The notes under the pieces: generated by a model | Databases searched by the model: none | Told to the model about the DNA's origin: nothing | The model's input: the letters and a program-made list of their open reading frames with translations, nothing else | Position numbers and translations under genes: made by a program | From: Moringa oleifera | Lineage: Eukaryota; Streptophyta; Magnoliopsida; Brassicales; Moringaceae | NCBI GenBank assembly: GCA_021397835.1 | Contig: JAJFZO010000396.1 | Coordinates: 3,575,929 to 3,639,928 of the forward strand | Direction: 5' to 3' | DNA length: 64,000 nt | In this document: one piece after another, positions 37,976 through 51,700 of the stretch | Layout: each line of letters starts with the position of its first letter | Position numbering within the stretch: position 1 is the first letter of the stretch

Positions 37976-38510
37976 GACTGTGCTATAAGCACATTGTAAG
38001 GTGTCACACATGCTGTGGGCATTGATTACATGGGCTAGCTAAGCTAGACCATGGCCCTAAGCTGTGTTGGACTCTTAGGGCAGCCATCGATGGCTGATGA
38101 TGCATTGGACAAGGTAGCATGGACATAGCTTCAGCCATCTAGAGACAACGTTCCCCCAACGCTTTGGCCATAATACCTAGTTTTAAAATTTTAATGAATT
38201 GATGGTCTTTTCATTGCTCAATTGATTAGGAGTCTTCCTATAAATGGATGCATTTTGACTCATGGGTTATTTTAAAGTGGTAAAAAAATTTTAAAATTTT
38301 TTATGTTAGTAGATCTGATAATTCTTTACACTAGTGCAAAATCTAAACTCAAAGCTCCTTGTCAATAAGTTTTTAGACCCATTAAGATAACTCACACATA
38401 TTGATGTTTTCTCCTACTAGAAATGAATTTTCATTTAGTCTTTAGGGGGTAAAAGCACACCTGCTTAGTCAATGCTCATAGGCCATGTGTGCTCACGCGC
38501 TGACGATGGT
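37976..38510 (+). repeat. IGS single B unit between A and C arrays (copy 2)
   Basis: One B unit with the usual GC-rich half (GGGCTAGCTAAGCTAGACCATGG at about 38028) and a shortened AT-rich half. It marks the change from A to C repeats and is repeated at the same place in the next unit (48245-48770). Confidence 0.75.
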
Positions 38511-38625
38511 GGGCATGTCTGATCAATAGCCCAAGAAGTAGGCAAAAATGTTGGAAATTAAATGAGATAAATTATAGGCAACAAAACGAGCTAAATTATG
38601 GATAATAAGCAATGATGTGGCTAAA
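38511..38625 (+). other. Short spacer before C array (copy 2)
   Basis: Contains GATGGTGGGCATGTC and two imperfect copies of an AAATGAG...AAATTATGG motif. It is the same as 48771-48890 in the next unit. Confidence 0.6.
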
Positions 38626-41100
38626 CAAGCTCAACGGTGCGAGTAGCAAGGTTAATGATGATGCATGTTATATGAAAGCATACCCATTTGGGGATTTTTG
38701 AGCATGAAAAGTGCTTTATTGCACGTCCTTGAGGTGATAGATGTGGGGGTTGATTCTAACACTCAAACATGCCAAGGTAGACTTTTTGCATAGTGCAATT
38801 GATGACATGATCATCAACCATTAGCATCAAGTGAGTCACACGCTCAACTTGGGCATGGTGTGGCACCTGTGCTGCCAAGGCTTCATCAATGTCCCTCGCT
38901 ATTGAAAACTCATCCCTCGCTATCAAAGCTTGATGGTATGGTTAGTAAAATCAATAATGATGAATACTACATGAGAGCTAACTCGCTTAGGGATTTTTGA
39001 GTATGCAGAGTGTTTTGTTGTACGCATTCGAGGTGGTAAACACAAGGGTCGATCCTAGTGCTCAAGTGTGCTAAGGTGGACTATTTACATAGCGTAATCG
39101 CTGACATAATCATTAATCATTACCATCAAGTAAGCGATATGCTTAGCCTGGGCATGGTGTGACACCGTTATCACTAAAGCCTCATTGATGTCCCTTGTTA
39201 TCAAAAACTCGTACCTCGTTATCGAAGCTCAAAGGCATGAGTAGCAAAGTTATTAATGATGCATGTTATAGAAAGGCCTACCCATTTGGAGCTTTTTAAG
39301 CATGCAGAATGCCTTAAGGTAGGCCCTTAAGCGGGCAAACATGAGGGTCAATCTCAAAGCTTGGGCGTGCTAAGGTGAACTTTTTGTGCAGCATGACCAA
39401 TGGGATGATCATTGACAGTTAGTATCGAGCGAGCCATATGCTCAACCTAGGCAAGGCATGACATCTTTGCTACTAATGCCTCATCAATGTCCTTTATTAT
39501 TGAAAACTCATCCCTCACTATCGAAGCTTGATCTTGTAAAACGAAGTTAAATGTGATGCATGCTATACGAGGGCCCACTGGCCTTAGGATTTTTTAGCAT
39601 GTGGAGTCTTTTGTTGCAGGCCTTCATGGCAGTGAACACGGGGGTCGATCCTAATGCTTAAACATGCTCAAATAGTCTCTTTATGCAGTGCAATTAATGA
39701 CACGATTATCGATCATTAGCATCGAGTGAGTCACACGCCCAACTTAGGCATGCCATGACATTATTGCTCCTAAGGCACCATCGATGTCCTTTGCTATCAA
39801 AAACTTTTCCCTCGCAATTAAAGCTCGATGGTGTGGGCGATAAAGTTAACATTGATGCATGCTATACGAGGGCCTACTAGCTTGGGGATTTTTTAGCATG
39901 CGAAGTGCTTTGTTGTAGGCCCTCATTGCGGTGAACGCAGGGGTCGATCCCCACGCTTAGGTATGCCAAGGTGGACTCTTTATGCATCATGATCGATGAC
40001 ATGGTTATCGATCATTAACATCTAGCAAGCCATATAATTCAACCTAGGCATGGCGTGACACCCTTTTGTGAAGGCCTCATCGATATCCCTTGCTATCAAA
40101 AACTTGTCCCTTGTTATCAAGCTCCACTATATAGGTAGCAAATTTAACAATGATTCATGCTATAAAGGGCTTACCCACTTTGGATTTTTGAGCATGTAGA
40201 GTGCTTTGTTATAGGCCTCTAGGTGACAGACGTGGGGATAGATCCCAACAGTCAAACATGCTGATGTGGACTCTTGGTGTAACGCGATTGACGACATGAA
40301 TGTTAATCATTAGCATTAAGTGAGCCATACGCTTAACTTGGGCATGGCATGACATTCTTGCCAAGGCCTCATCAATGTCCCTTCCTATCTAATACTAGTC
40401 CTTTGCTATCAAAGCTCGATAGTATAGGCAGTAAGTTAACATTGATGCATGCTATACAAGGGCATACTCACTTGGAAATTTTTGAGCATGTGAAGTGCTT
40501 TGCTTCTAGCCCTTGATGTGATGGATGCAAAGGTCGATCCTAACGCTCAAGCATGCCAAGGCATACTCTTTATGCAGTGTCATTGATGACACGATCGTTA
40601 GTCATTAGCATCGAGTTAGCCATATGGTTCAACTTGGGCATTGCATGGCACCCTAATGCTCAATAGAGTCCAGGCAGACTTTTTGCATAGCGCGATCGAT
40701 GACACGATTGCCGATCATTAGCATCGTGTGAGCCACATGCTTAGCTTGGGCATGGCATGACACCTCTACGGCCAATGCCTAATCGATATCCCTTACTATC
40801 AAAAACTCATCCCTTACTATCGAAGCTCGACGATGTAGACAGCAAAGTAAATGATGATGCTTGCTATATAAGGGCCTACCTACTAAGGGATTTTTTAGCA
40901 TGCAGAGTGCTTTACTGTAGGCCCTCGAGGTAATGGACGTGAGGGTCGATCCTAATGCTCAAATATGTTAAGGCAAACTATTCATACAACGTTATTAATG
41001 ACATTATTATTAATTGTTCCCACAAAGCGGGCCACGCGATTAGCTTGGGCACCCCTGTTGCCTATGCCTCATCGATGTTCCTTGCTATTAAAAACTTGTC
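38626..41100 (+). repeat. IGS C-repeat array 1 (~300-bp unit, about 8 copies)
   Basis: Landmarks in each unit are GTTAATGATGATGCATGCTAT, GGGGATTTTTGAGCATG, GTGCTTTGTTGTAGGCCCTC, GGGGGTCGATCC, GATGACACGATCATCGATCA, TTAGCATCGAGTGAGCCACA, CTCAACTTGGGCATGGC and CCTCATCGATGTCCCTCGCT. Starts lie near 38650, 38950, 39250, 39545, 39845, 40140, 40440 and 40845. One unit (about 40655-40845) is partial. The C repeats lie next to the 5' side of 18S, where IGS spacer-promoter or enhancer repeats usually sit. Confidence 0.85.
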
Positions 41101-41669
41101 CTTCATTCTCAAAAACTTTTTATGCTTTGCAGCTTGAGTACAACAGCACTTGAGGGCTTGCATGATTGTTGGACCATTCGTTTGTCAACTTACAGCTTGT
41201 TTGGTGTTGTTGCTACCCATTTTTACGTGCGACGTGTGAGTGGAGATTTTGTCATGTCTATTAGTAGGTTGTATGCTCTGCATCGAACTATGGCTTGCAA
41301 TTGCTTCAGCTTGATAGCAAGCCCTTGTTGGCATTTGTGGGTGACATAGGGACTCTGTCTCACGTGCCTTCATAAATGAAGTTCCATGATTTGAGTTGGT
41401 TATCTTTACATTGTGTCCTTCATGGGCCTACGTAAAAACCTCATCCGAGCCTCATGTTCCAAGCACACGTTACTTAAATATGTGATTGCTTTGACGCATG
41501 GATGCTTAATTGTCTCCTCAGATGCAAAAAGTATTGCAGTCGAAGTAACCTCAGCCTTTGCCAATCCAAGCGAAAGCATTTGCCTCATGTCGCATTGATT
41601 TTCAATGACGACCCTGACAACTTTGGCCTTAGCAAGTCTTACAACATGCTTTGGTCCTTGTTGGTGTAG
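41101..41669 (+). other. External-transcribed-spacer-like block upstream of 18S (copy 2)
   Basis: A non-repetitive ~570-bp block between the C array and the 18S relic, well matched to 52141-52661 (GGCTTGCATGATT, CATCGAACTATGGCTT, GCTCCGCATCGAAC-like, CTCATGTTCCAAGCA, GCCTTTGCCAATCCAAGCGA, TTGATTTTCAATGACG). By position it should hold the Pol I start and the 5' ETS. I do not see a clear plant TATATA-GGGG start element; GACATAGGGACTC near 41343 is only a weak candidate. The ORFs at 41122-41598 are not supported as genes. Confidence 0.6.
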
Positions 41670-41946
41670 TGTCATGAAGGATTCTTAGACAGTAAAATTT
41701 TCAATGGCTCATTAAATTAGTTATAGCTTGTTTAATTATACCTACTCCTCGAACAACTGTAGTAATTCTAGAGTTGATGCATGCAATAAACCCTAACTAT
41801 TGGAAGGGATGGATTTATTAGACAAAAGGTCAATGCGGGCTTTGCCCATTACTTGGATGATTCATGATAACAAGACATTTGGTTTGATGGTGCATCATTC
41901 AAATTTCTACACTATGAACTTTCAATGGTAGGACAATTTTCTATTC
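41670..41946 (+). pseudogene. 18S rRNA pseudogene, 5' part only (copy 1)
   Basis: Follows the 5' region of plant 18S rRNA: AATGGCTCATTAAATTAGTTA, GTAGTAATTCTAGAG, GGAAGGGATGGATTTATTAGA, GGGCTTTGCCCATTAC, GATGATTCATGATAAC, GCATCATTCAAATTTCT, TTTCAATGGTAGGA. The first ~55 bases of 18S are missing or unrecognisable. Similarity ends at about 41946, where the insertion shared with the other 18S copy begins. Confidence 0.9.
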
Positions 41947-42028
41947 TCAACCTCGTGACTTATAAGTTTGGCAAAGTCTTGGTATGGGTCGACCTTGCCC
42001 CATGCCAAGCTAAGGAAGCTCAAAGTTA
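41947..42028 (+). mobile_element. Truncated remnant of the insertion in 18S (copy 1)
   Basis: About 80 bases (TCTCAACCTCGTGACTTAT to GCTAAGGAAGCTCAAAGTT) match the first part of the insertion at 52987-53880. The junction with 18S is identical in both copies. The sequence then passes abruptly into an A repeat. Confidence 0.7.
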
Positions 42029-44613
42029 GGGGTGTGCCAAATAGGCGTGCCATGAGCATCATGAATGATTGGTCCAAGGGCACATAAGGCTAGCCATCGC
42101 TAGCCCCATTAGGCACGGCAGGGGCAAAAGGCCCAGCATGCTTTAGCAAGGCATGCCAGCTAAGCCAAGGGCACCCCACAAGCAAGCCATAAGCATGTTA
42201 TGAGGTGTCGCAGGTGCTGTGGTTGTTCATTACATGGAAACCTAGTGCACTTGGCTTGGGCGCATGACCCAATGTGCTACGACATAAGACGTACAAGCTA
42301 AGCCAAGTAGCCTCACCCGACCCATCCCTCGTTGCTATGTCCTTTGATCCTATGCCCAGCAAGCGTGCCATGAGTGCTTGGTCTAAGGTCATATAAGGCT
42401 AACGATGGCTATCAATATCACGCATGACATAGGGGCAAGACCCAGTGTGTTGTAGCGCACAACATGCCAACCAAGCTAAAAGCACCCAATATATGTAAGC
42501 CACAAGCACGTTGTGAGGTGTTGCATGCACTATGGTTATTGATTACGTGGGCTAGCTTGGTTAGACTATGGGCCCAAATATTGCTGGACTCTAAAGGTAA
42601 CAATGGATGGCTACCCTTAAAGTGTAGTATGCATGCACTTAGTGCCATGTAGAGGCAACGATGTACCAATATGTTGATTGCATTGCTAAGTTGTGAACCT
42701 TTTATGAATCAATCGTCTTTCTATTATTGAATTTCTTTAAAATGATTCAAATAAATTATGAGATTCATTCGGAGTCTACCCCTCAAAACCCCTTGTAAGT
42801 AATTTTTTCAACCCATTATGATGACTCAGATATTTTAATGTTTCATCATGGACGAAATGAAAATTTTCATTTAAAACTTTTTGATGGTAAGGAGCTCACC
42901 TGCTTGGTGGGTGATCATGGGCCATGCGTGCTTCCCCTAACCCACCCGTATAAGTAGGCACTAGGCATGGGAAACTCAACATACACGGCATGGGCGCAAG
43001 GCCTGACCTATTGTGATACAAGGCGTGCTAGCCAAGCTAAGAGAGCCTTATGTGAGTTAGCCCTAATTGCTACGTCCCTCCATCATGTATTGAGTGAGCA
43101 TGCCACAAATGCCTAGTCCAAGGGCACAGAAGCCTACCCACGGCTATCCCCATTAGGCACGGCATGGGCATCGGGCCTAACGTGCTGTAGCATAAGCCGT
43201 GCCAGCCAAGCTAAAAGCTCCCTACGTAAGCAAGCCATAAGCACACTGTGAGGCATCGAACCTACTGTAGGTGTTGATTACATGGATTAGCTAGGCTAGA
43301 CAATAGCCCAAAATTATGTTAGACATTTAAGGCAACCATGGGTGGCTGCAGCTGCATTAGATAGACCATCATGCATGCCCTAAATGTTTTATGCATTGAT
43401 GGTCATCTCACTCAAACAATTCATTGGGAGTTGACCCCTTAAATTTGGGAACATTACACAATTTATTTTTTAAGACTTTTAGAATTTTCAATTATATAAA
43501 ATTCATACAAAAAAATTAGAAGCTCAAAAAATTTTGAAATTTTTCGTGTTGGCATATCTTGTTATTCTCCAAATATGAGCAAAATGTCAGGTCAAAACTC
43601 ATTGCAAATAATTTTTTAGATCCATTATGACAGCTCAAATATATTGATATGTTCTCGTGCTAGAAGTGAATTTTAGTATAAGACTTTTTAGCGAGGAAAA
43701 CCTCATGTGCATGGTCGACACTTATAAGCCACGCATGCTCCCTCTTGCCCAGCCACATGTACAGGTGCTAGGCATGGGGAACCCAGTGCACCTTGCTTGG
43801 GCACTTGACCTAGTGTGTTACGACATAAGGTGTGCAAGCCAAGCCTAGAGAGCGCTACATGAGCTAGGCCCTTGTCGCTATGTCCCTCGATCATCTGCCA
43901 AGTGACCATGCTACGAGTGCTTGGTCAAAAGGCATAAGAGGCTAGCCATGGCTATCCCTATTTGGCATGGTAAGGGTGTAACACCAATCATGCTATAGCA
44001 CACAGTGTGTAAACCAAGTAAAGAGCACCTCGCACAAGCAAGCCACAAGCACATTGTGAGGCGTCACACGTATTACGATTGTTGATTACGTGGGCTAGCT
44101 AGGTTAGACCATGGCCTCAAGCCGTGCTAGACTCGTAGGGTAACCATGGGTGGCTATAGGTGTGTTAGACCGTGCAGCATGCATACACCCTGGCTAATCC
44201 AGAGGCACTGCTGCATCAACGTGCTGACCACATTGCTAGGTATTGAACTTTTTATGAATTAATTTTTTGATTGTTGAATTGTTCAAAAAGTGATTCATAT
44301 AAATCATGCAATTTATTAGAAGTTTGACACTCGAAACTGCTTATAAATAATTTTTTAGACCCACTATGACAGCTCAGATGCATTGATTTTCCATCCTATT
44401 ATAAGTGAATTTTCGTTTAAGACTCTTTAGGACGGAGCAGCTTAATAGCTTGGTAGGTGATCATAGGCCATATGCACTCCCCCTTACTAACCCACAAGGG
44501 TAGGCTTTGGGCATGGGAAACCCAGCACACATGGCATGGGTGTAAGGCTTAAAGTGTTGCGACATAAGGCATGCCAAGCAAGCCAAAAGAGCCCCACATG
44601 AGCAAGCACCTCA
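42029..44613 (+). repeat. IGS A/B-repeat block 3
   Basis: Follows the truncated 18S directly. It starts within an A unit (GTGCCATGAGCATCATG), then has three B units with GCATGCATGCAC-type anchors near 42625, 43371 and 44180, each joined by partial A units. It ends at about 44613 inside an A-like unit that is fused to 26S sequence. Confidence 0.75.
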
Positions 44614-44943
44614 TTTCTAATGTTAAGAAAGGATTGGCTCTAAAGGCTAGGCACAGGGGTCCAAGTCTCAAACCTATTGACTTTTGGTGGACAACTTGAT
44701 CACTCAAGTGACGATAGCAGATCATTACCTGCCGATGAGGGGACGAACTTGGAATGGCTCCATTAGGGGGCCTTCCCCAAGTGTTAAATAGCTAACGCAA
44801 AACAAGTATGAACAAGAAGAATTTGATTGTTCAATTAAAACAAAGTATTATGATGGTCCCTACGATGCTCAGCAATGTCATTTCTGCCCAGTTCTCCAAA
44901 ATTTAAAGTGAAAAAATTCAACCAAGTGCGGGTAAACAGCGAA

Positions 44944-44979
<36 letters not shown>

Positions 44980-45762
44980 ATCATTTAATTAGTGACACGC
45001 ATGAATGGATTAATAAGATTCCCACTATGTCTACTATCTAGTGAAACCATAGCCAAGGTAATAGGCTTGACAAAATCATTGGGGGAAAAAAAAAAAAACT
45101 TTGTTGAGCTTGACTCTAGTCTGACTTTATGAAATGACTTAAGCGGTGTAGGATAAGTAGGAGCCAAAAACCATGAAAGGAAAACACAACTACTTTTAAT
45201 GTTATTTTACTTATTTCATGAATCAAAGGCAAGACGTCACCCTTGCTTTAATGTCGGCTTTTCTTATCATGTGAACTAGAATTCACAAAGTATTGGATTA
45301 TTCACCCACCAATAGGAAATGTGAGCTCAGTTTTGATTATCGTGAGATAGTTATTTTTACCCTACTAATGCCTACATCGTGACAACAATTAATCCTAGTA
45401 CAAAATGAGTCATTGATTCGCACAATTGGTTATCATGCTTGGTTGAAAAGCTAGTGTCGCGAATCTTACCATGCACTAGATTATGACTGAACAAATTTAA
45501 GTCAAAATCTAGGCTAGAAATGATGCATGTGGCTATTACTCGATTGACGACCTATAGTAGGGGACTCTTGTCCCCTGAAGGCATGTGTCGTTAGCCAAGC
45601 CTATGCAGTGAAAGAGCCTTGTGAGTTGCCTTAAAGTATGATTCCCATCGAGCAATAGGTAGAATCCTTTACAAATGACTAAAATATGCGATGAGATATT
45701 ATAAGTGGTAAAGTGGCCTTGCTGCCACAATAATTATCTTGCTTTGATTCATCCGCCCCTTG
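44614..45762 (+). pseudogene. 26S rRNA pseudogene, 3' third with internal deletion (copy 3)
   Basis: Starts at the decayed TAATGTTAAGAAAGGATTGGCTC position of 26S and continues through ATTAAAACAAAGTATTA, AACTATGACTCTCTTAAGGTAGC, TTGAGCTTGACTCTAGTC, GGTGTAGGATAAGTAGGAGCC and TACTTTTAATGTTATTTTACTTA. Near 45245 roughly 320 bp seen in copy 4 (about 55490-55810) are missing. It then resumes at ATGTCGGCTTTTC, TTCACCCACCAATAGGAA and CCTAGTAC to the 3' end. An A run (45085-45098) follows GGGG. The deletion differs from that in copy 2. Confidence 0.92.
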
Positions 45763-45984
45763 ACCCTAACAATAATTATCCCCCTTGTTTTGCACAATCA
45801 ATGCCACAAGTTCTGAACTTGACCCTCGAAATAAAGACCCTGAGAAAAGAGGCATGCCTCTTAGGCTTGTAAAGAATGAGAAAGATAAAGGAAAACACTT
45901 GAAAAAAAATCTAGTAGGCTTAGGGAACCAAGTGTTGCTCCAAAGAAAATATTAATAATTTTTCCCTCATGACCATGTCCTTCG
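45763..45984 (+). other. Conserved 26S-downstream spacer flank (copy 3)
   Basis: Same flank as the other copies: AACAATAATTATCCCCCTTG, GGCTTGTAAAGAATGAGAA, AAATCTAGTAGGCTTAGGG. Confidence 0.65.
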
Positions 45985-48244
45985 ATTGTGTGCCCAGATA
46001 AGGTAGTGATGCAAGGCCTAAAGTGTCATGGTAAAAGATTCACCAGCCAAGCCAAAGCTTTTTACATGGGCCAACCCTCATTACTACGTCCTTTGATCGT
46101 GTGCCCAGCAAATGTGCTAGAGCATCACGTCATTTGGTCCCAGGGCAAGAAAGATAAGCCATGGCTAACCCTAGAAAGTACAACATTGGCACAAGGCCTA
46201 GCATGCTACAACACAAGGCATACCAACCAAGGCATAAGCATAGGACATGAGCCAACCCCACGTCACAACATCACTCGATCGTGTGCCCAGCAGGCATGCC
46301 ATAAATGCTTCATCTTCCTGTCTAAGGGCTTGGAAAGAAAGCCACAGCTGCCCATGATAGGCATGGCATAGGTACAAGCCCCAGCATCCTATGGCACTGG
46401 GCACGCTAGTTAAGCCAATAGCGCCTTAAGCGAGCCAACCCCTCGTGGCTATGTCCCTCAATGGTATGCCTGCCAAGCATGCCACAAGCATCACATTGCC
46501 TAGTCCAAGGGCACTAAAGGAAATCCATGGCTGCTCTCAGTAGGTACAACATGGCCATAGGGCCTAACATGCTGTGACACTAGGGAAGCTAGCCAAGCCA
46601 AGAGTGTCCCATGCTAGCGAGCCCTTCATCACTACATCCTTCAATCATGTGCCCAGCGAGTCCACCATAAGAGCTGCATTGCCTAGTCCAAGGACATGGG
46701 ACATAAGCCACAAATATCCCTAGCAAGCATGGCATGGTTGTAAGGCCTAGTATCATTTGACATAAGGCGCGTTAGGCACGTGAATAATGCCTTACATGGA
46801 CCATCCCTCATCATTACATCCCTCCATTGTGTGCCTAGCTAGTGTGCCATGAGTGCAGGATTACCTAATTGAAGGGCATGAGAGGAAGCCATGGCTTCCT
46901 TCAGTAGGCATGGCATGTGCCCAAGGCTTGGTATGCTACCATAAAGGCTTACCAGAAATTCCAAAAGCGCCAAATGAGAGCTGCCCCCTTGTTGCTATGT
47001 TCCTCGATCGTGTCTCACTGAGCGAGCCATGAGCACTGCATTACCTGGTCTAAGGACCTAAGAGGCAAGCCATGGTTGCCTTTACTAATCATAGCATGGG
47101 CACAAGGACTAGTATGTTGTTGCGTAAGGCGTGCTAGCCAAGCCAAGAGAGCCTAATGCAAGATAGCCCCTAATCTTTATGTCCCTTGATCATGTGCCTA
47201 GTTAGCATGCCACAAGTATCATATCACCTAGTCCAAGGCAATGGGAAGCATGTTAAGGATGCCTGCAGCAGTCATGGCATGGTTACAAGGACAAGTGCAC
47301 TGTAGCATAAGGTACGCCAGCCAAGCCAAGAGTACCATACGTGAGTCAACCCTTATTGCTATGTCCGTTGATCGTGTGCCCAACAACCATGCCATGAGGG
47401 CCCATTGCCTGGTCAAATGGCATAAGTAGGAAGGCATAACTGCTCCTAAAAAGCACAGCATGGGCACAAGGACAAGCGTGTTATGGCACAAGGCGCGCTA
47501 GCCAAACCAAGAGCACCTTATGCTAGCTTACCCCTCATTGCTACATCCCTTGATCGTGTGCCTGGTAAGCTTGCTATGAGTGCCATGTTGATTGATCCAA
47601 AGGTGCAGAAGGCAAGCCAAGGCTTCCTTTAGTACCCATGACATGGGTGCGAATCCTAATGTGCTTTATTACAACAAGTGCAAGCTAACCTAAGAGTACC
47701 TTATGGGAGCTAACCCCTTGTCGCTACATCGCTCGATCGTGTGCCCAATGAGCATGCCACGAGAGCTGCCTCACTTGGTCCAAGGGCATTAAAGGCAAGC
47801 CATAGTTGCTTCTAGTAAGCATGACATGGGCATAAGGCCCAACGTGTTGTGGCATAAGGCATGCTTACCAAGCCAAGACCCCTCTCCATTTGAGTTAACC
47901 GCTCATTCCTATGTCTTTTGATCATGTGCCCAGTGAGGATGACATTAGCATCATGTCACCAAGTTTGAAAGCCATAGCTATTCCAAGGGTGCATAATATG
48001 GGCACAAAGGCCAATATGCTACAACCAAAGCTGTGCTAGCTAAACCAAGAGCGCCCCAGACAAGCCAGCCACTCAGCTACGTCTCTCAATCATGTGTTAG
48101 TGAGTCTGCAATGAGTGTCATGTCATCTGGTCCAAGGGCATCGTAGGCTACCCATGGCTACCATCGGTAGGCATGACTTAGGAGCAAGGCTTAGTGTGTT
48201 GTGGCACAAGGCATGCCAGCCAAGCCAAAAGTGCCCCATGCAAG
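45985..48244 (+). repeat. IGS A-repeat array 3 (about 12 copies)
   Basis: Same ~182-bp unit and the same order of unit variants as array 2, but with fewer copies. For example, variants with GGCATAAGTAGGAAGGCATAACTGC follow the same neighbours as the counterpart near 37150. This supports duplication of the whole spacer with later gain or loss of units. Confidence 0.85.
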
Positions 48245-48770
48245 CATACCGCAAGCACGCTGTAAGGTGTCACACGTCCTATGGGCATTGATTACATGGG
48301 CTCGTGAGGTTAGACCATGGCCCTAGGCTGTGTTGGACTCTTAGGGTAGCCATGGGTGCTGTTGATGCATTAAACAAGGTAGCAAGCACATAGCTTGAGC
48401 CATCTAGAGGCAAAGGTGCACAACCGCGCTGGCCAGAATGCCTAGTTTTACACTTTTCGTGAATTGATGGTCTTTTCATTGTTCAATTGACTAAGACTCT
48501 TCATCTAAATTGGTGCATTTTGACTCAAGGGCTATTTTGAAATGGTCAAAAAATTTTCCAATCGTTTATGTTAGCAGATTTGACAATTTTCTACACCTAT
48601 GCAAAATTTGAATTTAAAACTCCTTGTCAATAATTTTTTAAACCTATTAAGACAGCTCACACATATTGATGTTTTTTTCCTACTAAAAGTGAATTTTTCA
48701 TTTAGTCTTTAAGGGGGAAGAGCACACGTACTTGGTGGCTACTCATAGGCCATGTGTGCTCACACATTGG
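48245..48770 (+). repeat. IGS single B unit between A and C arrays (copy 3)
   Basis: Counterpart of 37976-38510, including the shortened AT-rich half (GGCTATTTTGAAATGGTCAAAAAATTTT). Confidence 0.75.
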
Positions 48771-51700
48771 CGATAGTGGGCATGTCCGCTCAGCAGCCCA
48801 TGAAGTGGGGAAAAATATGGGAAATGAAATGAGGTAAATTATGGGCAATAAAATGAGCTAAATTGTGGGATAATAAGCAAAGATATGGCTAAACAAGCTT
48901 AATGGCATGGGTAGCAAAGTTAATGATGATGCATGCTATATAAAAGCGCACCTACTTAAGGATTTTTTAGCATTAAGAATGCTTTGTTGCCAGTCTTCCA
49001 AGAGGCAGATGTGGGGGTTGATCCTAACACTCAACCATGCCAAGGCAAACTCTTTGCACAGTGTGATTGATGACATCATCATTAGCCATTAGCATCAAGT
49101 GAGTCACGCGCTCAGCTTGGGCATGGTGTAATACCTCTATTGCCAAGGCTTCATCAGTGTTGCTCACTATCAAAACTTGATAGTATGAATAGTAAAATTA
49201 TCGATGATGAATGCTACACGAGGGCTAACCCACTTGGGGATTTTTAAGTATGCAAATTGCTTTGCTATAGGCCTTTGAGGTGGCAAACATGGAGGTCGAT
49301 CCCAGTGCTTAAGTGTGCCAAGGCACATTCTTTAAACAGTGGAATTGCTAACATAATCATTGATCATTAGCAACTAGTGAGCCACATGCTCAACTTAGGC
49401 ATCGCGTGATGCCACTATTGCCAAGGCCTCACTAATGTCCCTAATTATCGAAAACTCTTCCTTTGTTATCGAAGCACAATGTTATGGGCAACAAAATTAA
49501 TAATGATGCATGCTATACGAAGGCCTACATGCTTGGTGATTTTTGAGCATGTGGAGTGCTTCGTTGCATGCCCTCAAGGTGGTGGAGACGAGGTCAATCC
49601 CAATGCACAGCCATGCTAAGGCAAACCTTTTATGCAGCAGCCACACATTTAGACTGCCAAGGCTTGATCAATGTGCTTTGCTATGAAAACACGTCCCTCG
49701 CTATTGAAGCTCGATGATCTTAGTAGCAAAGTTAACAATGATGGACGCTATTTTAAGGCTTACGTACTTGGAGATTTTTAGGCGTGTGAAGTGTTTTGCT
49801 ATAGGCCCTCAAGGCATCAGACACGGGGGTCGATCCTTACGCCCATGTGTGTTGAAATAGTTTTTGTGCACAGCGTGATCAATGACACGATCATTGACCA
49901 TTAGCATTGAGCAAGCCACACGCTCAACCTGGGCATGGTGTGACACCAATATTACTAAGGTCTCATTGATGTCCCTTATTATTGAAAATTCATACCACGG
50001 TATCAAAGCTCGACGGTGTAGGTAGCAAAGTTATTAATGATGCATGCTATTCGAAGGCTTGCCCATTTAAGACTTTTTAAGCATGTGGAGTGCTTCACGG
50101 TAGGCCCTCGAGGCAGTGGACACAAGGGTCAACCTTAAAGCTTAGGTGTGCTAAGGCGAAGTCTTTGTATAGCAAGACCGATGACATGATCATCGACAAT
50201 TAGCATTAAGTAAGCTATACGCTTAGCCTAGGCGTAATGTAACTCCCCTGCTGTGAAGGCCTCATCGATGCCTCTCCCTATTGAAAACTCATTCATTGTA
50301 ACGAAGCTCAACAATGTGAGCAACAAAGTTAATGATGATGGATGTTACACGAGGGCTTACTTACTTGGCATTTTTTTAAACATGAAAAGTGCTTTGCTAT
50401 CTATCATCGTGGTAGCATACATGGGGGTCGATCCTAATGCTCAACCGTGCAAAGATAGACTCTTTGTGTAATGCAATCAAAAATAAGATCATTAACCGTT
50501 AGCTTCAAGTGAGACACAAGCTTAAGCTAGGCATCGCATGACATCTCTACTACTAATGCCTCATCGACATTCATTACTATCAAAAAGTTGTCCCTCATTA
50601 TCAAAGCTCGATCATGTAAATTAAAGTTAAAGATGATGCATGCTACACGAAGGCCTACTCGCCTTTGAATTTTTTAGCATGCGAAGTCCTTTGCTATAGG
50701 CCTTCGTGGCAGTGAATGCAGGGGTCAATCCTAATGCTTAAGCGTGGTGAGGCGGTCTCTTTGTGCAATCCAATTAATGACATGATTGCCGATCATTAGA
50801 ATCGAGTGAGCCACACACCCAACTTGGGCATATCATGACACTGTTGCTGACAAAGCATCATCAATATCCCTTACTATCAAAAAATTTTCCCTCATTATCA
50901 AAGCTCGATGGTATAGGCGACAAAGTTAACATTGATGCATGCTATACGAGGACCTATTAGCTTGTGGATTTTTAAGCACGCGAAGTACTTTGCTGTAAAC
51001 CCTAGTGGTGGTAAACGCAGGGCTAATCCCAACGCTCAAGCATGCTAAGGTGGACTCTTTACATGTCATGACCATTGGCACGATCATTGGTCGTTAGCAT
51101 TTAGTAAGCCACATGGTTCAACTTGGGCATGGCATGACACCCTGCTGTGAAGGCCTTATCGATGTCCCTTGCTCTCAAGTGCCACGGTGTGGGTAAAACA
51201 TTTAATGGTGATGCATGCTATATGAGGGCTTACCCACTTTCAGATCTTTAATCATGTTGAGTGCTTTGTTACAGGCCCTCGATATGGCAAATGTGGCGAC
51301 AGATCTGAATGATCAAGCGCGCCAACATAGACTCTTTTGTGCAATGCAATTAATGACACAAACGTCAATCATTAGCATCGAGTGAGCCACACACTTAACT
51401 AGGGCATGGCATGACACTGTTGTTGTAAAGGCCTCATCGATGTCCCTTGCTATCCAAAACTCATCATTCACTATTAAAGCTTGATGGTGTGCATAGTAAG
51501 GTTAACATTGATGCATGCTATCCTACTCACTTGGAAAATTTTGAGCATGCAAAGTGCTTTGCTGTAGGCCTTCAATGTGATGGATGTAAAGGTCGATCTT
51601 AACATTTAAGCATGCTAAGGTAGACTCTTTATGCAGCATCATTGATGACACAATTGTTGGTCATTAGCATCAAGAGAACCATACGATTACCTAAAGCTCA

